Shown here: positions 51,450-58,985 of the stretch, piece after piece
How positions within the stretch are numbered: the stretch's first letter is position 1
How the letters are laid out: each line of letters begins with the position of its first letter
Assembly: GCA_002412925.1 (NCBI GenBank)
Contig: DHVZ01000003.1
Span: 124,001 to 188,000 of the forward strand
DNA length: 64,000 bases
Source: Anaerolineales bacterium UBA5195
Lineage (GTDB): Bacteria > Chloroflexota > Anaerolineae > Anaerolineales > Villigracilaceae
Direction of reading: 5' to 3'
Made by a program: the position numbers and the translations under genes
The notes under the pieces: generated by a model
What the model was told of the DNA's origin: nothing
What the model saw: only the letters and a program-made list of their open reading frames with translations
The model's database searches: none

Positions 51450-51887
51450 ATGACAAACGAAACCTATTCACCCTATACCCCCAGCCCGCTCTCACAATCC
51501 GACGAACGCACCTGGGCCATGATCGCCCATTTGAGCATCCTGGCGAACCTGGCAACTGGTTTTCTCGGCCCGGTAGCTGCGCTGGTGATTTACCTGATCT
51601 ACAAGGAGCGCTCACGCTATGTGGCCTACCAATCCTTGCAGGCCTTCGTCTTCCAGTTGGTCTGGTGGGTGGGCGCAGGCGCAGTCGCCGGGGTCGCCTG
51701 GGCAGTCAGCGGCGTGCTCTCGGCCATCCTGATCGGCCTGTTGTGCATGCCCATCGCCTGCCTGATCAGCCTCGCCCCGCTGGGGGCGCTGGTTTACGGG
51801 ATCGTTGGCGGCGTGCAAGCTTCGCAGGGCCAGGATTTCCAGTACTGGCTGATTGGTGATTGGGTGCGCGGTACGCTGGAAAACTGA
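51450..51887 (+). CDS. DUF4870 family membrane protein 3
   Basis: A 145-residue paralog of the gene before it: PLSQSDERTWAMIAHLSILA, then FLGPVAALVIYLIYKERSRY, VAYQSLQAFVFQLVWW and a C-terminal QASQGQDFQYWLIGDWVRG that repeats the neighbour's QTSQGQDFQYWWVGSWVRN. The two arose by recent tandem duplication. GAGGAACC precedes the ATG. A terminator follows. Confidence 0.85.
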   Translation: MTNETYSPYTPSPLSQSDERTWAMIAHLSILANLATGFLGPVAALVIYLIYKERSRYVAYQSLQAFVFQLVWWVGAGAVAGVAWAVSGVLSAILIGLLCMPIACLISLAPLGALVYGIVGGVQASQGQDFQYWLIGDWVRGTLEN

Positions 51888-51903
51888 GATTGACCCGTTC
51901 TGC

Positions 51904-51936
51904 GAGTCCTCTCCACACATGGGGAGGACTCTTTTT
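51904..51936 (+). terminator. Intrinsic terminator after the third DUF4870 gene
   Basis: GAGTCCTCTCC (51904-51914) pairs with GGGGAGGACTC (51921-51931) with one wobble, followed by TTTTT. Confidence 0.85.
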
Positions 51937-51972
51937 GTGCCTGTCACCAGCGATAAAGCTGACATTTTTCCC

Positions 51973-52001
51973 TTGACTTATCCTGTTATTTTCCATAGAA
52001 T
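51973..52001 (+). promoter_or_regulatory. Sigma70-like promoter of the glycine cleavage operon
   Basis: TTGACT (51973-51978) and TAGAAT (51996-52001) are 17 bases apart. The predicted start near 52008 lies about 60 bases before the first riboswitch aptamer. Confidence 0.7.
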
Positions 52002-52066
52002 GAAAGTATGTCCCTCGCGGTCGCAAAGCGCGTTTTTTGACCCGGGCATGATACAATCGAACGGTT

Positions 52067-52268
52067 ACAGGGAAGAGGTTTTTTGTTCGCGGCACAGTCC
52101 AACTGTGTGCCCAGCAAAAAGCGCCGAAGGTGCAAATCCGAGACGGGCGCGTCCGGACGAAACTCTCAGGCAAAAGGACCCTGTTCCGCCTATACTCTGG
52201 AAAGTCCCGCAAGGGACACCGACGGGGCAAGCCTGACAAAGGCGAATCTCTCAGGTCTGATTACAGAG
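52067..52268 (+). promoter_or_regulatory. Tandem glycine riboswitch
   Basis: Aptamer 1 (about 52067-52184) is closed by ACAGG/CCTGT and has GCCGAAGG, GCAA and GAAACTCTCAGGCAAAAGGA. Aptamer 2 (about 52195-52268) is closed by CTCTG/CAGAG and has ACCGACGGGGCAAGCC and GAATCTCTCAGGT. These are the gcvT-type motifs. With the terminator just after aptamer 2, glycine binding should allow read-through into gcvH-gcvPA-gcvPB. This explains most of the 522-base gap between 51887 and 52410. Confidence 0.95.
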
Positions 52269-52298
52269 GGCGCACGAACTATTTCGTGCGCCCTTTTT
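52267..52298 (+). terminator. Riboswitch-controlled terminator
   Basis: GGGCGCACGAA (52268-52278) pairs perfectly with TTCGTGCGCCC (52283-52293), followed by TTTTT. The left arm shares bases with the P1 closing strand (CAGAG, 52264-52268) of aptamer 2, as expected for ligand-dependent antitermination. Confidence 0.85.
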
Positions 52299-52314
52299 CG
52301 TTTCCCATCCGTGC

Positions 52315-52376
52315 TGTAGGGACACGGCGGATGAAGGAAATGGCAAAAGTTATTCCTAACCCGCCGTGCCCCTACA
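52315..52376. repeat. Interrupted GTAGGG palindrome upstream of gcvH
   Basis: TGTAGGGACACGGCGG (52315-52330) and CCGCCGTGCCCCTACA (52361-52376) pair with one mismatch around a 30-base loop. It lies between the riboswitch terminator and gcvH. Confidence 0.75.
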
Positions 52377-52409
52377 ATTCAATCATTCTTCCCAAAGAAG
52401 GAGCAAAAA

Positions 52410-52790
52410 ATGTCAAACATCCCCACCAACTTGAAGTACAGCAAAAGCGACGAATGGTTCGACCCCGCCAGCGGTAAAGTCGGTTTAACGGACTTCGCCC
52501 AGGGTCAGCTTTCCGATATCGTCTTTGTCGAAATCCTCGTCTCGGCCGGCGACAAGGTCGAGGTTGGGACCGCCATCGCCTCGGTGGAATCGGTCAAAGC
52601 TGCCGCTGAATCTTATTCGCCTGTCGTAGGGACAATCGTAGCCGTCAATGACAACCTGTCCTCGGCCCCTGAAACGCTCAACAGCGATCCGTTTGGCGCG
52701 GGCTGGATGATCCAGGTCGAAGGCGCAGACGCCTCCGGGTTGATGGATGCCGCCGCTTACGCAAAAGACAGCGAAAGCCGGGCCCATTAA
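52410..52790 (+). CDS. gcvH: Glycine cleavage system H protein
   Basis: A 126-residue lipoyl carrier of the glycine cleavage complex. The lipoylation Lys is in SVESVKAAAESYSPV, and the fold marks are KVGLTDFAQGQLSDIVFVEI and LSSAPETLNSDPFGAGWMI, as in other GcvH proteins. Length is standard. AAGGAGCAAAAA precedes the ATG. It is the first gene after the glycine riboswitch. The T protein gene (gcvT) does not accompany it. Confidence 0.95.
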   Translation: MSNIPTNLKYSKSDEWFDPASGKVGLTDFAQGQLSDIVFVEILVSAGDKVEVGTAIASVESVKAAAESYSPVVGTIVAVNDNLSSAPETLNSDPFGAGWMIQVEGADASGLMDAAAYAKDSESRAH

Positions 52791-52800
52791 GAGCCGTGAT

Positions 52801-52854
52801 CAGTGTTCGGTAATCAGTGGTCAGTAAAATCTGATCACTGATTACCGAACACTG
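52801..52854. repeat. 24-bp stem hairpin between gcvH and gcvPA
   Basis: Arms 52801-52824 and 52831-52854 pair over 24 bases with one G/T wobble and a 6-base loop. There is no T tract, so it is more likely an mRNA-stability or repeat element than a terminator. Confidence 0.8.
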
Positions 52855-52870
52855 GAAACTGGAAACTGAA

Positions 52871-54223
52871 ATGACCTACATCCCCCATTCTCCCAAAGAA
52901 CGGGACGCGATGCTGGCGACGATCGGTATCAGGAGCCTGGATAAGCTCTTCGACGCGATTCCGGCCAAGTACCGCTTCCCCAAGCTCGATTTACCCCCGG
53001 CGCTGACTGAAATGGAAGCCGCCTCCCTGCTGGACGAACTGGCCGGGAGCAACGAATCCACCCGTCAACTGGTTTCCTTCCTCGGCGCGGGCATGTACAG
53101 CCACTATATCCCCGCGGTGGTCGATCATATCCTGCGTCGCGGCGAATTCTACACTGCCTACACCCCCTACCAGCCCGAAATCTCACAGGGCACGCTGCAA
53201 GGTATTTTTGAGTACCAATCCCTGATGACCGCGCTGACAGGCATGGAACTCTCCAACGCCTCGCATTATGATGGCGCCACCGCCGCCGCCGAAGCCGTCA
53301 ACATGGCTTTCGCCAATTTCCGCGGGAAACGCCGCAAAGTGGTGCTTTCGCCCACCGTCCACCCGCAGTACCGCGAAACGATCCGCACGTATACACAGGG
53401 GATGGAATTAGACCTGGCGGGCGATGACCCCGCCGCCGACCTGCAAGCCGCACCCGAAGCCTTGCTCCCGTTGGTCGACCAAGAGACTGCCCTGGTCATC
53501 GTCCAGTACCCCGATTTCTTCGGGCGCGTCTTCGATTACACCCGTTTCATCGAATCCGTTCACGCCCAGGGCGCAATGGTCTGTGTCGTCGCCAACCCGA
53601 CAGCGCTGGCCATGTTCAAGACCCCCGGCGAAATGGGCGCGGATATTGTGGTTGGCGAAGGCCAGCCGCTCGGTCTGCCGCTCTGGTTTGGCGGCCCGTC
53701 GCTCGGATTTTTCACCACCAAGAAACAGTTCGTTCACAAAATGGCGGGACGCCTGGTCGGGGAGACGGTCGACTCGCGCGGCGAAAAAGCCTACGTCCTG
53801 ACCCTGACTGCGCGCGAACAGCATATCAAGCGCGAGAAAGCCACCTCCAATATTTGCTCCAACCAGGGCCTGATGGCATTAGCCTCGGCAGTCTACCTTT
53901 CGGTGGTCGGGAAGAGCGGGCTGAAACAAGTCGCCAATCTGTGCTACCAGAAAGCCCACTACGCCGCCGCCGAACTGGGTAAAATCCCCGGCATGGGATT
54001 GTGCTTCAGCCAGCCCTTCTTCCATGAGTTTGCACTCTGCGTGGGTAAACCGGTCGATGAAGTCAATGCTCACTTATTGGATCACGGCATCCTGGGCGGA
54101 TACGACCTGGGCCAGGATTACCCCGCGCTCAAAGATCACATGCTGATCGCTGTGACCGAGATGAACTCCAAGGAAGAAATCGATTTACTGGTGGAAGTTT
54201 TGAAGGAGGCCGTCCATGCGTGA
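52871..54223 (+). CDS. gcvPA: Glycine dehydrogenase (decarboxylating) subunit 1
   Basis: A 450-residue N-terminal half of the split P protein, which decarboxylates glycine and loads the aminomethyl group onto GcvH. Marks: YIPHSPKERDAMLATIGI at the start, FLGAGMYSHYIPAVVDHI, YTPYQPEISQGTLQGIFEYQ, SNASHYDGATAAAEA and ATSNICSNQGLMAL. It has the PLP-enzyme fold but not the PLP Lys, which is in the other subunit. Its end overlaps gcvPB by 8 bases. Length is normal for the subunit. Confidence 0.95.
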   Translation: MTYIPHSPKERDAMLATIGIRSLDKLFDAIPAKYRFPKLDLPPALTEMEAASLLDELAGSNESTRQLVSFLGAGMYSHYIPAVVDHILRRGEFYTAYTPYQPEISQGTLQGIFEYQSLMTALTGMELSNASHYDGATAAAEAVNMAFANFRGKRRKVVLSPTVHPQYRETIRTYTQGMELDLAGDDPAADLQAAPEALLPLVDQETALVIVQYPDFFGRVFDYTRFIESVHAQGAMVCVVANPTALAMFKTPGEMGADIVVGEGQPLGLPLWFGGPSLGFFTTKKQFVHKMAGRLVGETVDSRGEKAYVLTLTAREQHIKREKATSNICSNQGLMALASAVYLSVVGKSGLKQVANLCYQKAHYAAAELGKIPGMGLCFSQPFFHEFALCVGKPVDEVNAHLLDHGILGGYDLGQDYPALKDHMLIAVTEMNSKEEIDLLVEVLKEAVHA

Positions 54224-55688
54224 GCTGACCATTTTTGAACTCTCTTCACCCGGACGCACCGGCGTAACCTTCCCAGAAGCGGATGTGCCGCAGTACGAAC
54301 TGCCCGATGAAGACTTGCTGCGCACCGAACTGCCCTTGCCCGAACTGGCCGAGGTGGATGTCGTCCGCCATTACATGCACCTTTCGCACTTCAACTACAG
54401 CGTGGACGAGGGTTTCTATCCCCTCGGTTCCTGCACAATGAAGTACAACCCGAAGATCAATGAAGACACCTGCCGCCTGCCGGGCTTCCTGTTCACGCAC
54501 CCACTCCAGCCGATCGAAACCGTGCAGGGCAACCTGGCCCTGATGTTCGAGATGCAGGAATGGCTGAAGGAAATCAGCGGTTTTGCGGCGGTGACTTTGC
54601 AGCCTGCGGCGGGCGCACACGGTGAATTCACCGGCGTGCTGATGATGCGCGCCTATCATAAGGCGCGCGGCGACCACAAGCGCACGAAGATGCTGATCCC
54701 TGATACCGCGCACGGCACCAACCCGGCATCGGCAGGCATGTTGGGTTATCAGATCGTAACCATCCCCTCGGATGCGCGCGGCAACGTCGACCAGGAGGCG
54801 CTCAAAGCCGCCTGCGATGACACGGTCGTTGGGATGATGCTGACCAACCCGAACACGCTCGGCCTGTTCGATGAGCACCTCGAGGAAGTGGTCAAACTTG
54901 TCCGTGGCTGCGGCGGCCTGATGTACGGCGATGGCGCGAACCTGAACGCCCTGCTGGGCATCCTGCGCCCTGGCGACCTGGGCTTCGATGTGATGCACTT
55001 CAACCTGCACAAAACCTTCGCCGTCCCGCACGGCGGCGGCGGCCCTGGAAGTGGGCCGGTCGGCGTCTCCAAACGGCTGGCAGAATTCCTGCCCGCGCCG
55101 TTAATTGCGGTAGTCGAAGAAGCGGACGAAGAAAACCCGCCACTGTATGGCTACTACACCCCCAAGCAGACCATCGGCCGGATGAAAGCCTTCCACGGGC
55201 ACTTCGGCGCGATCGTCCGCTCGTACACGTACATCGCCATGCATGGCCCGGACGGGTTAAAGGCCATCTCAGAGTATGCGGTGCTGAACGCCAACTACCT
55301 GAAGACGCGCCTCGAAAAGTACTACACCGTGCCCTTCAACCGGATTTGCATGCACGAGTTCGTCATGGAAGGCCGCTTCGAAGGCACCGACATCCGCGCG
55401 CTGGATATCGCCAAGCGCCTGATGGACTACAAGTTCCACCCGCCAACGAACTACTTCCCGCTCATCGTCCGCGAGGCGCTGATGATCGAACCGACCGAGA
55501 CCGAGAACAAGGACACCCTGGACGCCTTCAGCGAGGCGCTGATCAAAATCTCTGAGGAAGCCCGGACAGACCCGGAAATCATCAAGAGCGCCCCGCACGA
55601 CACCCCCTTTGGCCGGATGGACGAGGTCAAGGCAGCAAGAGAGCTGGTCCTCTGCTGCTGGCTGCCGGAAGGATACAGTAACGAGTAA
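54216..55688 (+). CDS. gcvPB: Glycine dehydrogenase (decarboxylating) subunit 2
   Basis: A 490-residue C-terminal half of the split P protein, with the PLP Lys in MHFNLHKTFAVPHGGGGPGS. Other marks: FYPLGSCTMKYNPKINE, LQPAAGAHGEFTGVLMMRAY, PDTAHGTNPASAGMLGY and a C-terminal APHDTPFGRMDEVKAARELV. It forms a tetramer with the subunit encoded upstream, and the 8-base overlap indicates coupled translation. GAAGGAGGCC precedes the ATG. It is the last gene of the riboswitch operon seen here. Confidence 0.95.
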   Translation: MRELTIFELSSPGRTGVTFPEADVPQYELPDEDLLRTELPLPELAEVDVVRHYMHLSHFNYSVDEGFYPLGSCTMKYNPKINEDTCRLPGFLFTHPLQPIETVQGNLALMFEMQEWLKEISGFAAVTLQPAAGAHGEFTGVLMMRAYHKARGDHKRTKMLIPDTAHGTNPASAGMLGYQIVTIPSDARGNVDQEALKAACDDTVVGMMLTNPNTLGLFDEHLEEVVKLVRGCGGLMYGDGANLNALLGILRPGDLGFDVMHFNLHKTFAVPHGGGGPGSGPVGVSKRLAEFLPAPLIAVVEEADEENPPLYGYYTPKQTIGRMKAFHGHFGAIVRSYTYIAMHGPDGLKAISEYAVLNANYLKTRLEKYYTVPFNRICMHEFVMEGRFEGTDIRALDIAKRLMDYKFHPPTNYFPLIVREALMIEPTETENKDTLDAFSEALIKISEEARTDPEIIKSAPHDTPFGRMDEVKAARELVLCCWLPEGYSNE

Positions 55689-55831
55689 TCAGTAAGAACA
55701 AAGCGCTGGCGAGTCAAATCGCTGGCGCTTTTTGATTCCTTGCCGGGCAGGCTGATCGTGGGGCGACCAAAACTCCAGGTTTTGTCTATTGACAACAGGC
55801 ATTAATCGCGTATTCTGTGCATATAACACTC

Positions 55832-55901
55832 ACAGTCAAAAATTGCGGTTTTCCGCATAAGTAAAGAAGCGCAGCAGAGTGCCTTGCGCATTTGTGACTG
55901 C
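55832..55901. repeat. Imperfect palindrome related to the 65-bp element
   Basis: CAGTCAAAAATTGCG at the left and CGCATTTGTGACTG at the right form an imperfect inverted repeat. The arms resemble those of 17117-17181 and 19321-19385 (GTCACAAATTGCG), but the loop differs. It lies upstream of another surface lipoprotein. Confidence 0.5.
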
Positions 55902-55932
55902 ACGGGGCATGACACAGAATGAGGAGACTGAG

Positions 55933-57108
55933 ATGAAAAAAACTGAAAAGATCCGCTTGCTCGCTATCCTGGCACTGATTGGAGTGATTCTGGCCTCCTG
56001 TTCTTTCCCGACGACCGCCAAACCCACCCCGGAGACCTTTGCCATCCTCCAGCCGACGCCAGCCCTCTCTGAATTGGTGACTCTCCAACTCACTGTGCAG
56101 GCCGACACCTCGGTTCCAATCAGCACGGCGGGGCAGGTGATCAAGGTCTACTATGCCATCCAGAACACCGGTGTCACCTCCATCTCAGGGAATGTAACCA
56201 TGGCAGGGGCGGCAGTCACCTGCCCAGCCTTCAATACAGTTGGGAACCTGGATGAGGTTCTCGATGTAGGCGAGACGCTCGTCTGCACTTCAGACTATGC
56301 TGTCACCCAGGCTGATCTCGACAACGGTTCGTTCCAGATCAATACAACCGCAAACATCAATGGCATCGATTCTAACCAGGTTGCCGCGGCAATACCAACC
56401 AAAGTGCTGACGTTGACCAAGACCGCCAACCCGCTAACCTACGACCGGGCCGGGCAGCCGGTTACATATACCTATATCATCAAAAACAGCGGCGCCACGG
56501 GGATTGGCCCGGCTCAATTTGCGGTGAACGATCCCGGCCTGGGCGCGCCCATCAACTGCGGAGAGGCCAATACCCAGCTTGATCCGGGGGCCACGGTGAC
56601 CTGTCAGGCCATCTATACCATCACCCAGGCCGACATGGACTCTGGCGCCGTTGAAACTGGAGCGACGGCTTCAACGGGCGGCGTGGCACCGTCACAACCT
56701 GCCAGCGCCAGGTTGACAAAAAGCGAGGTTGTCACTAACCCTGCGAATCTGACACCTGGCAGCAACCTCCAGCATCAGGTGGTGGCCGGTGAATGGTTGT
56801 GGCAGATCGCCCGCTGTTATGGGACAGATCCCAGTAAAGTGGTTCAGGCCAACCCACAGTTATCCAACCCCGCCCAAATCTCGCCAGACAGCCTCGTGAA
56901 TGTTCCAAATATCGGGAGCGCTGGCACCATTTACGGTCAGCCTTGTGTGGTCACACACACCGTTCAACCGGGCGAAACCTGGGAATCGATTGCCCAGCAG
57001 TACAACGCTGATCTCGCTATCCTGAAAATGGTCAACAAGAATGTCCTTTCGAACCAGGTGATCGTACCGCGGAATTCGGCAGGGGGAACGGGGACACTGG
57101 GCAAGTAG
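55933..57108 (+). CDS. LysM lipoprotein with DUF11-type repeats
   Basis: A 391-residue surface lipoprotein. The signal peptide ends at the lipobox LASC (about Cys22). Two DUF11/DUF7507-type beta domains (about 45-150 and 160-270), each with ITQADMDSG / VTQADLDNG and CQA/CTSDYA motifs, are followed by two LysM domains: HQVVAGEWLWQIARCYGTDP and THTVQPGETWESIAQQYNAD. LysM binds N-acetylglucosamine-containing polymers. The start at 55933 follows GAGGAGACTGAG. The role is likely cell-envelope attachment or matrix binding. Confidence 0.9.
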   Translation: MKKTEKIRLLAILALIGVILASCSFPTTAKPTPETFAILQPTPALSELVTLQLTVQADTSVPISTAGQVIKVYYAIQNTGVTSISGNVTMAGAAVTCPAFNTVGNLDEVLDVGETLVCTSDYAVTQADLDNGSFQINTTANINGIDSNQVAAAIPTKVLTLTKTANPLTYDRAGQPVTYTYIIKNSGATGIGPAQFAVNDPGLGAPINCGEANTQLDPGATVTCQAIYTITQADMDSGAVETGATASTGGVAPSQPASARLTKSEVVTNPANLTPGSNLQHQVVAGEWLWQIARCYGTDPSKVVQANPQLSNPAQISPDSLVNVPNIGSAGTIYGQPCVVTHTVQPGETWESIAQQYNADLAILKMVNKNVLSNQVIVPRNSAGGTGTLGK

Positions 57109-57240
57109 CTGGAGAGCGCGTCGCACCATGTTTAACTTGCTGAGCGGAGGCCAAAAGCCGCAGTCAAAGCGCTAATTTATTGAGAAATTCACTTCAGACC
57201 CCAAAATGTGGCACGCTTCACCCCGTACCCTGTGAATCCA

Positions 57241-58899
57241 TCAGGGCAGGCGCTGGGGATTTTTCAACTCCAGAATCAAGACTTCATAGGGATTTAGCAC
57301 GAACCGGTTATAGGAAGTATAAAATTCCCTGCGCCCGGCGCTGGAGAGCAGCATGGTTGCTTGTTCTGGATCGGCATCGCGCACGAAACTGACAGCACGG
57401 GTGGCGCGATTAAAATTGATATAAACAAGAACGCGCTGGTCGTCAAGCTGGCGCTCAAAGGCCAGCACGCCTGTATCCGCGCGAAAAAAGACACGGAAAC
57501 TCCCCTGTCGTAAAGCCGGGTACGTTCGCCGCAAGCCAATCAAGCGTTTGGTGAAATTGAAGAGCGAATTGGGGTTTTCCCGCTGGGCGGCCACGTTGCG
57601 ACGCAGATAGTTGGGGTGCACCGGCAGCCAGGGTTTGGCGCTGGAGAAACCGGCAAAAGGCGCATCGTTCCACTGCATGGGCGAGCGGCAGCCGTCGCGG
57701 CCCTTGTAAACCGGCCAGTATTTTTTGCCAGGCGGATCCAGGATTTCAGTGCGCTTGAGCGCAATATCGCGCATCCCGATCTCTTCACCATAGTACAGAA
57801 ATGGCGTTCCACGTAAAGTAAGCAGGAGGGTCATGGCGAGAAGAGGCTGATGGTCGTCTTCCCCTCGCGCGTAGCGGCTGGCAGCACGCGACAGGTCGTG
57901 GTTGCTCATCACAGTCGTTGGCCAGATTCCAGCGGCGTCGAGAGTTTTATCACGCTGGGTGATTTTCTCCATCACGAAGCGCGAATTCCAGGGATAGATC
58001 AGGTTATGTGAAGTGAAATCGAAGCTGAAAGCAGCATGCAGGCGGTCATCCCCAGCATAGTGAGCGATTTTTTCGGGCGTGGCAAGATACGTTTCGCCAA
58101 CCGCATAGCGCTCGGGATAAGCCTCGAGCAGGACGCGGAGTTCCTGCAAAAGCGGGAGCAACTCAGGCTGATCCATGTCGTGGAGATGCTGCTGGCGGTC
58201 AAAGCCGCGCAGCCCGAATTTCGGCGGGTTATCGCGGAATTGGGCATCCTTGAAATAAGCGTTGAAAACATCCAGGCGGAAACCGTCCACGCCGCGCTCC
58301 AACCAGAAACGGAAGACGTCGAACTGCGCCTGGCGTACTTCAGGATTGCGCCAGTTGACGTCCGGCTGTTCTTTCAAGAAGGAATGCAGGTAATACTGGC
58401 CGGTAGTGGGATCGAATTCCCAGGCGCTGCCCCCGAAGCTGGCCTGCCAGTTGTTGACCCCCCTCTGGCTCCCCCCAAATCCCGCGGATTTAGAGGGAGT
58501 GGCATCTTTCCAGATGTACCAATCGCGTTTTGGGTTATCGCGGCTGGAACGCGACTCAATGAACCAGGGGTGCTGGTCCGAGGTGTGGTTCATGACCATG
58601 TCCAACACCACCCGGATCTTGCGTTGGTGGGCTTGCGACACCAATTCGTCGAAGTCGGCCAGTGTGCCAAAGCGTGGATCGACGTCAGTGTAGTTGCTGA
58701 TGTCGTAACCGAAATCTGCATCGGGGGTGGGGTAAAATGGAGAAAGCCAGAGGGCGTCAATCCCCAGGTCGGCCAGGTAATCCAACTTGGCGGTAATCCC
58801 CGGTAGATCGCCAATGCCATCTCCGTTCGAATCTGCGAACGAGCGGGGATAAATCTGGTAAATAATGCCATCGCGCCACCAGATGAAATTGTCAGACAC
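57241..58899 (-). CDS. GH13 alpha-glucosidase with a repeat-derived insertion
   Basis: A 552-residue glycoside hydrolase family 13 enzyme of the alpha-glucosidase/oligo-1,6-glucosidase group. Catalytic residues: Asp in VDGFRLDVFNAY, Glu in AVGETYLATP and Asp in VMSNHDLSRAA. It begins WWRDGIIYQIYPRSFADSNG. Residues about 134-147 (SKSAGFGGSQRGV) break the normal loop between DWYIWKDATP and NNWQASFGGSAW and are encoded by a small palindrome (CCCTCT...AGAGGG; AAATCC...GGATTT). The enzyme probably acts on imported maltodextrins or isomaltose in the cytoplasm, as no signal peptide is seen. Confidence 0.9.
   Translation of the reverse strand: MSDNFIWWRDGIIYQIYPRSFADSNGDGIGDLPGITAKLDYLADLGIDALWLSPFYPTPDADFGYDISNYTDVDPRFGTLADFDELVSQAHQRKIRVVLDMVMNHTSDQHPWFIESRSSRDNPKRDWYIWKDATPSKSAGFGGSQRGVNNWQASFGGSAWEFDPTTGQYYLHSFLKEQPDVNWRNPEVRQAQFDVFRFWLERGVDGFRLDVFNAYFKDAQFRDNPPKFGLRGFDRQQHLHDMDQPELLPLLQELRVLLEAYPERYAVGETYLATPEKIAHYAGDDRLHAAFSFDFTSHNLIYPWNSRFVMEKITQRDKTLDAAGIWPTTVMSNHDLSRAASRYARGEDDHQPLLAMTLLLTLRGTPFLYYGEEIGMRDIALKRTEILDPPGKKYWPVYKGRDGCRSPMQWNDAPFAGFSSAKPWLPVHPNYLRRNVAAQRENPNSLFNFTKRLIGLRRTYPALRQGSFRVFFRADTGVLAFERQLDDQRVLVYINFNRATRAVSFVRDADPEQATMLLSSAGRREFYTSYNRFVLNPYEVLILELKNPQRLP
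58458..58499. repeat. Palindromic repeat within the GH13 gene
   Basis: Inner arms AAATCC (58477-58482) and GGATTT (58486-58491), outer arms CCCTCT (58461-58466) and AGAGGG (58492-58497). It resembles the intergenic C-rich palindrome at about 8905-8937 before cobT. Confidence 0.6.
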
Positions 58900-58985
58900 G
58901 GAAATCTCCTTGAAAAGCTGGAAATGCCTTAAAAAATTTCATGAAACATGCTCAGGTTTTAAGAATTATGCTATTATAAATTGAT

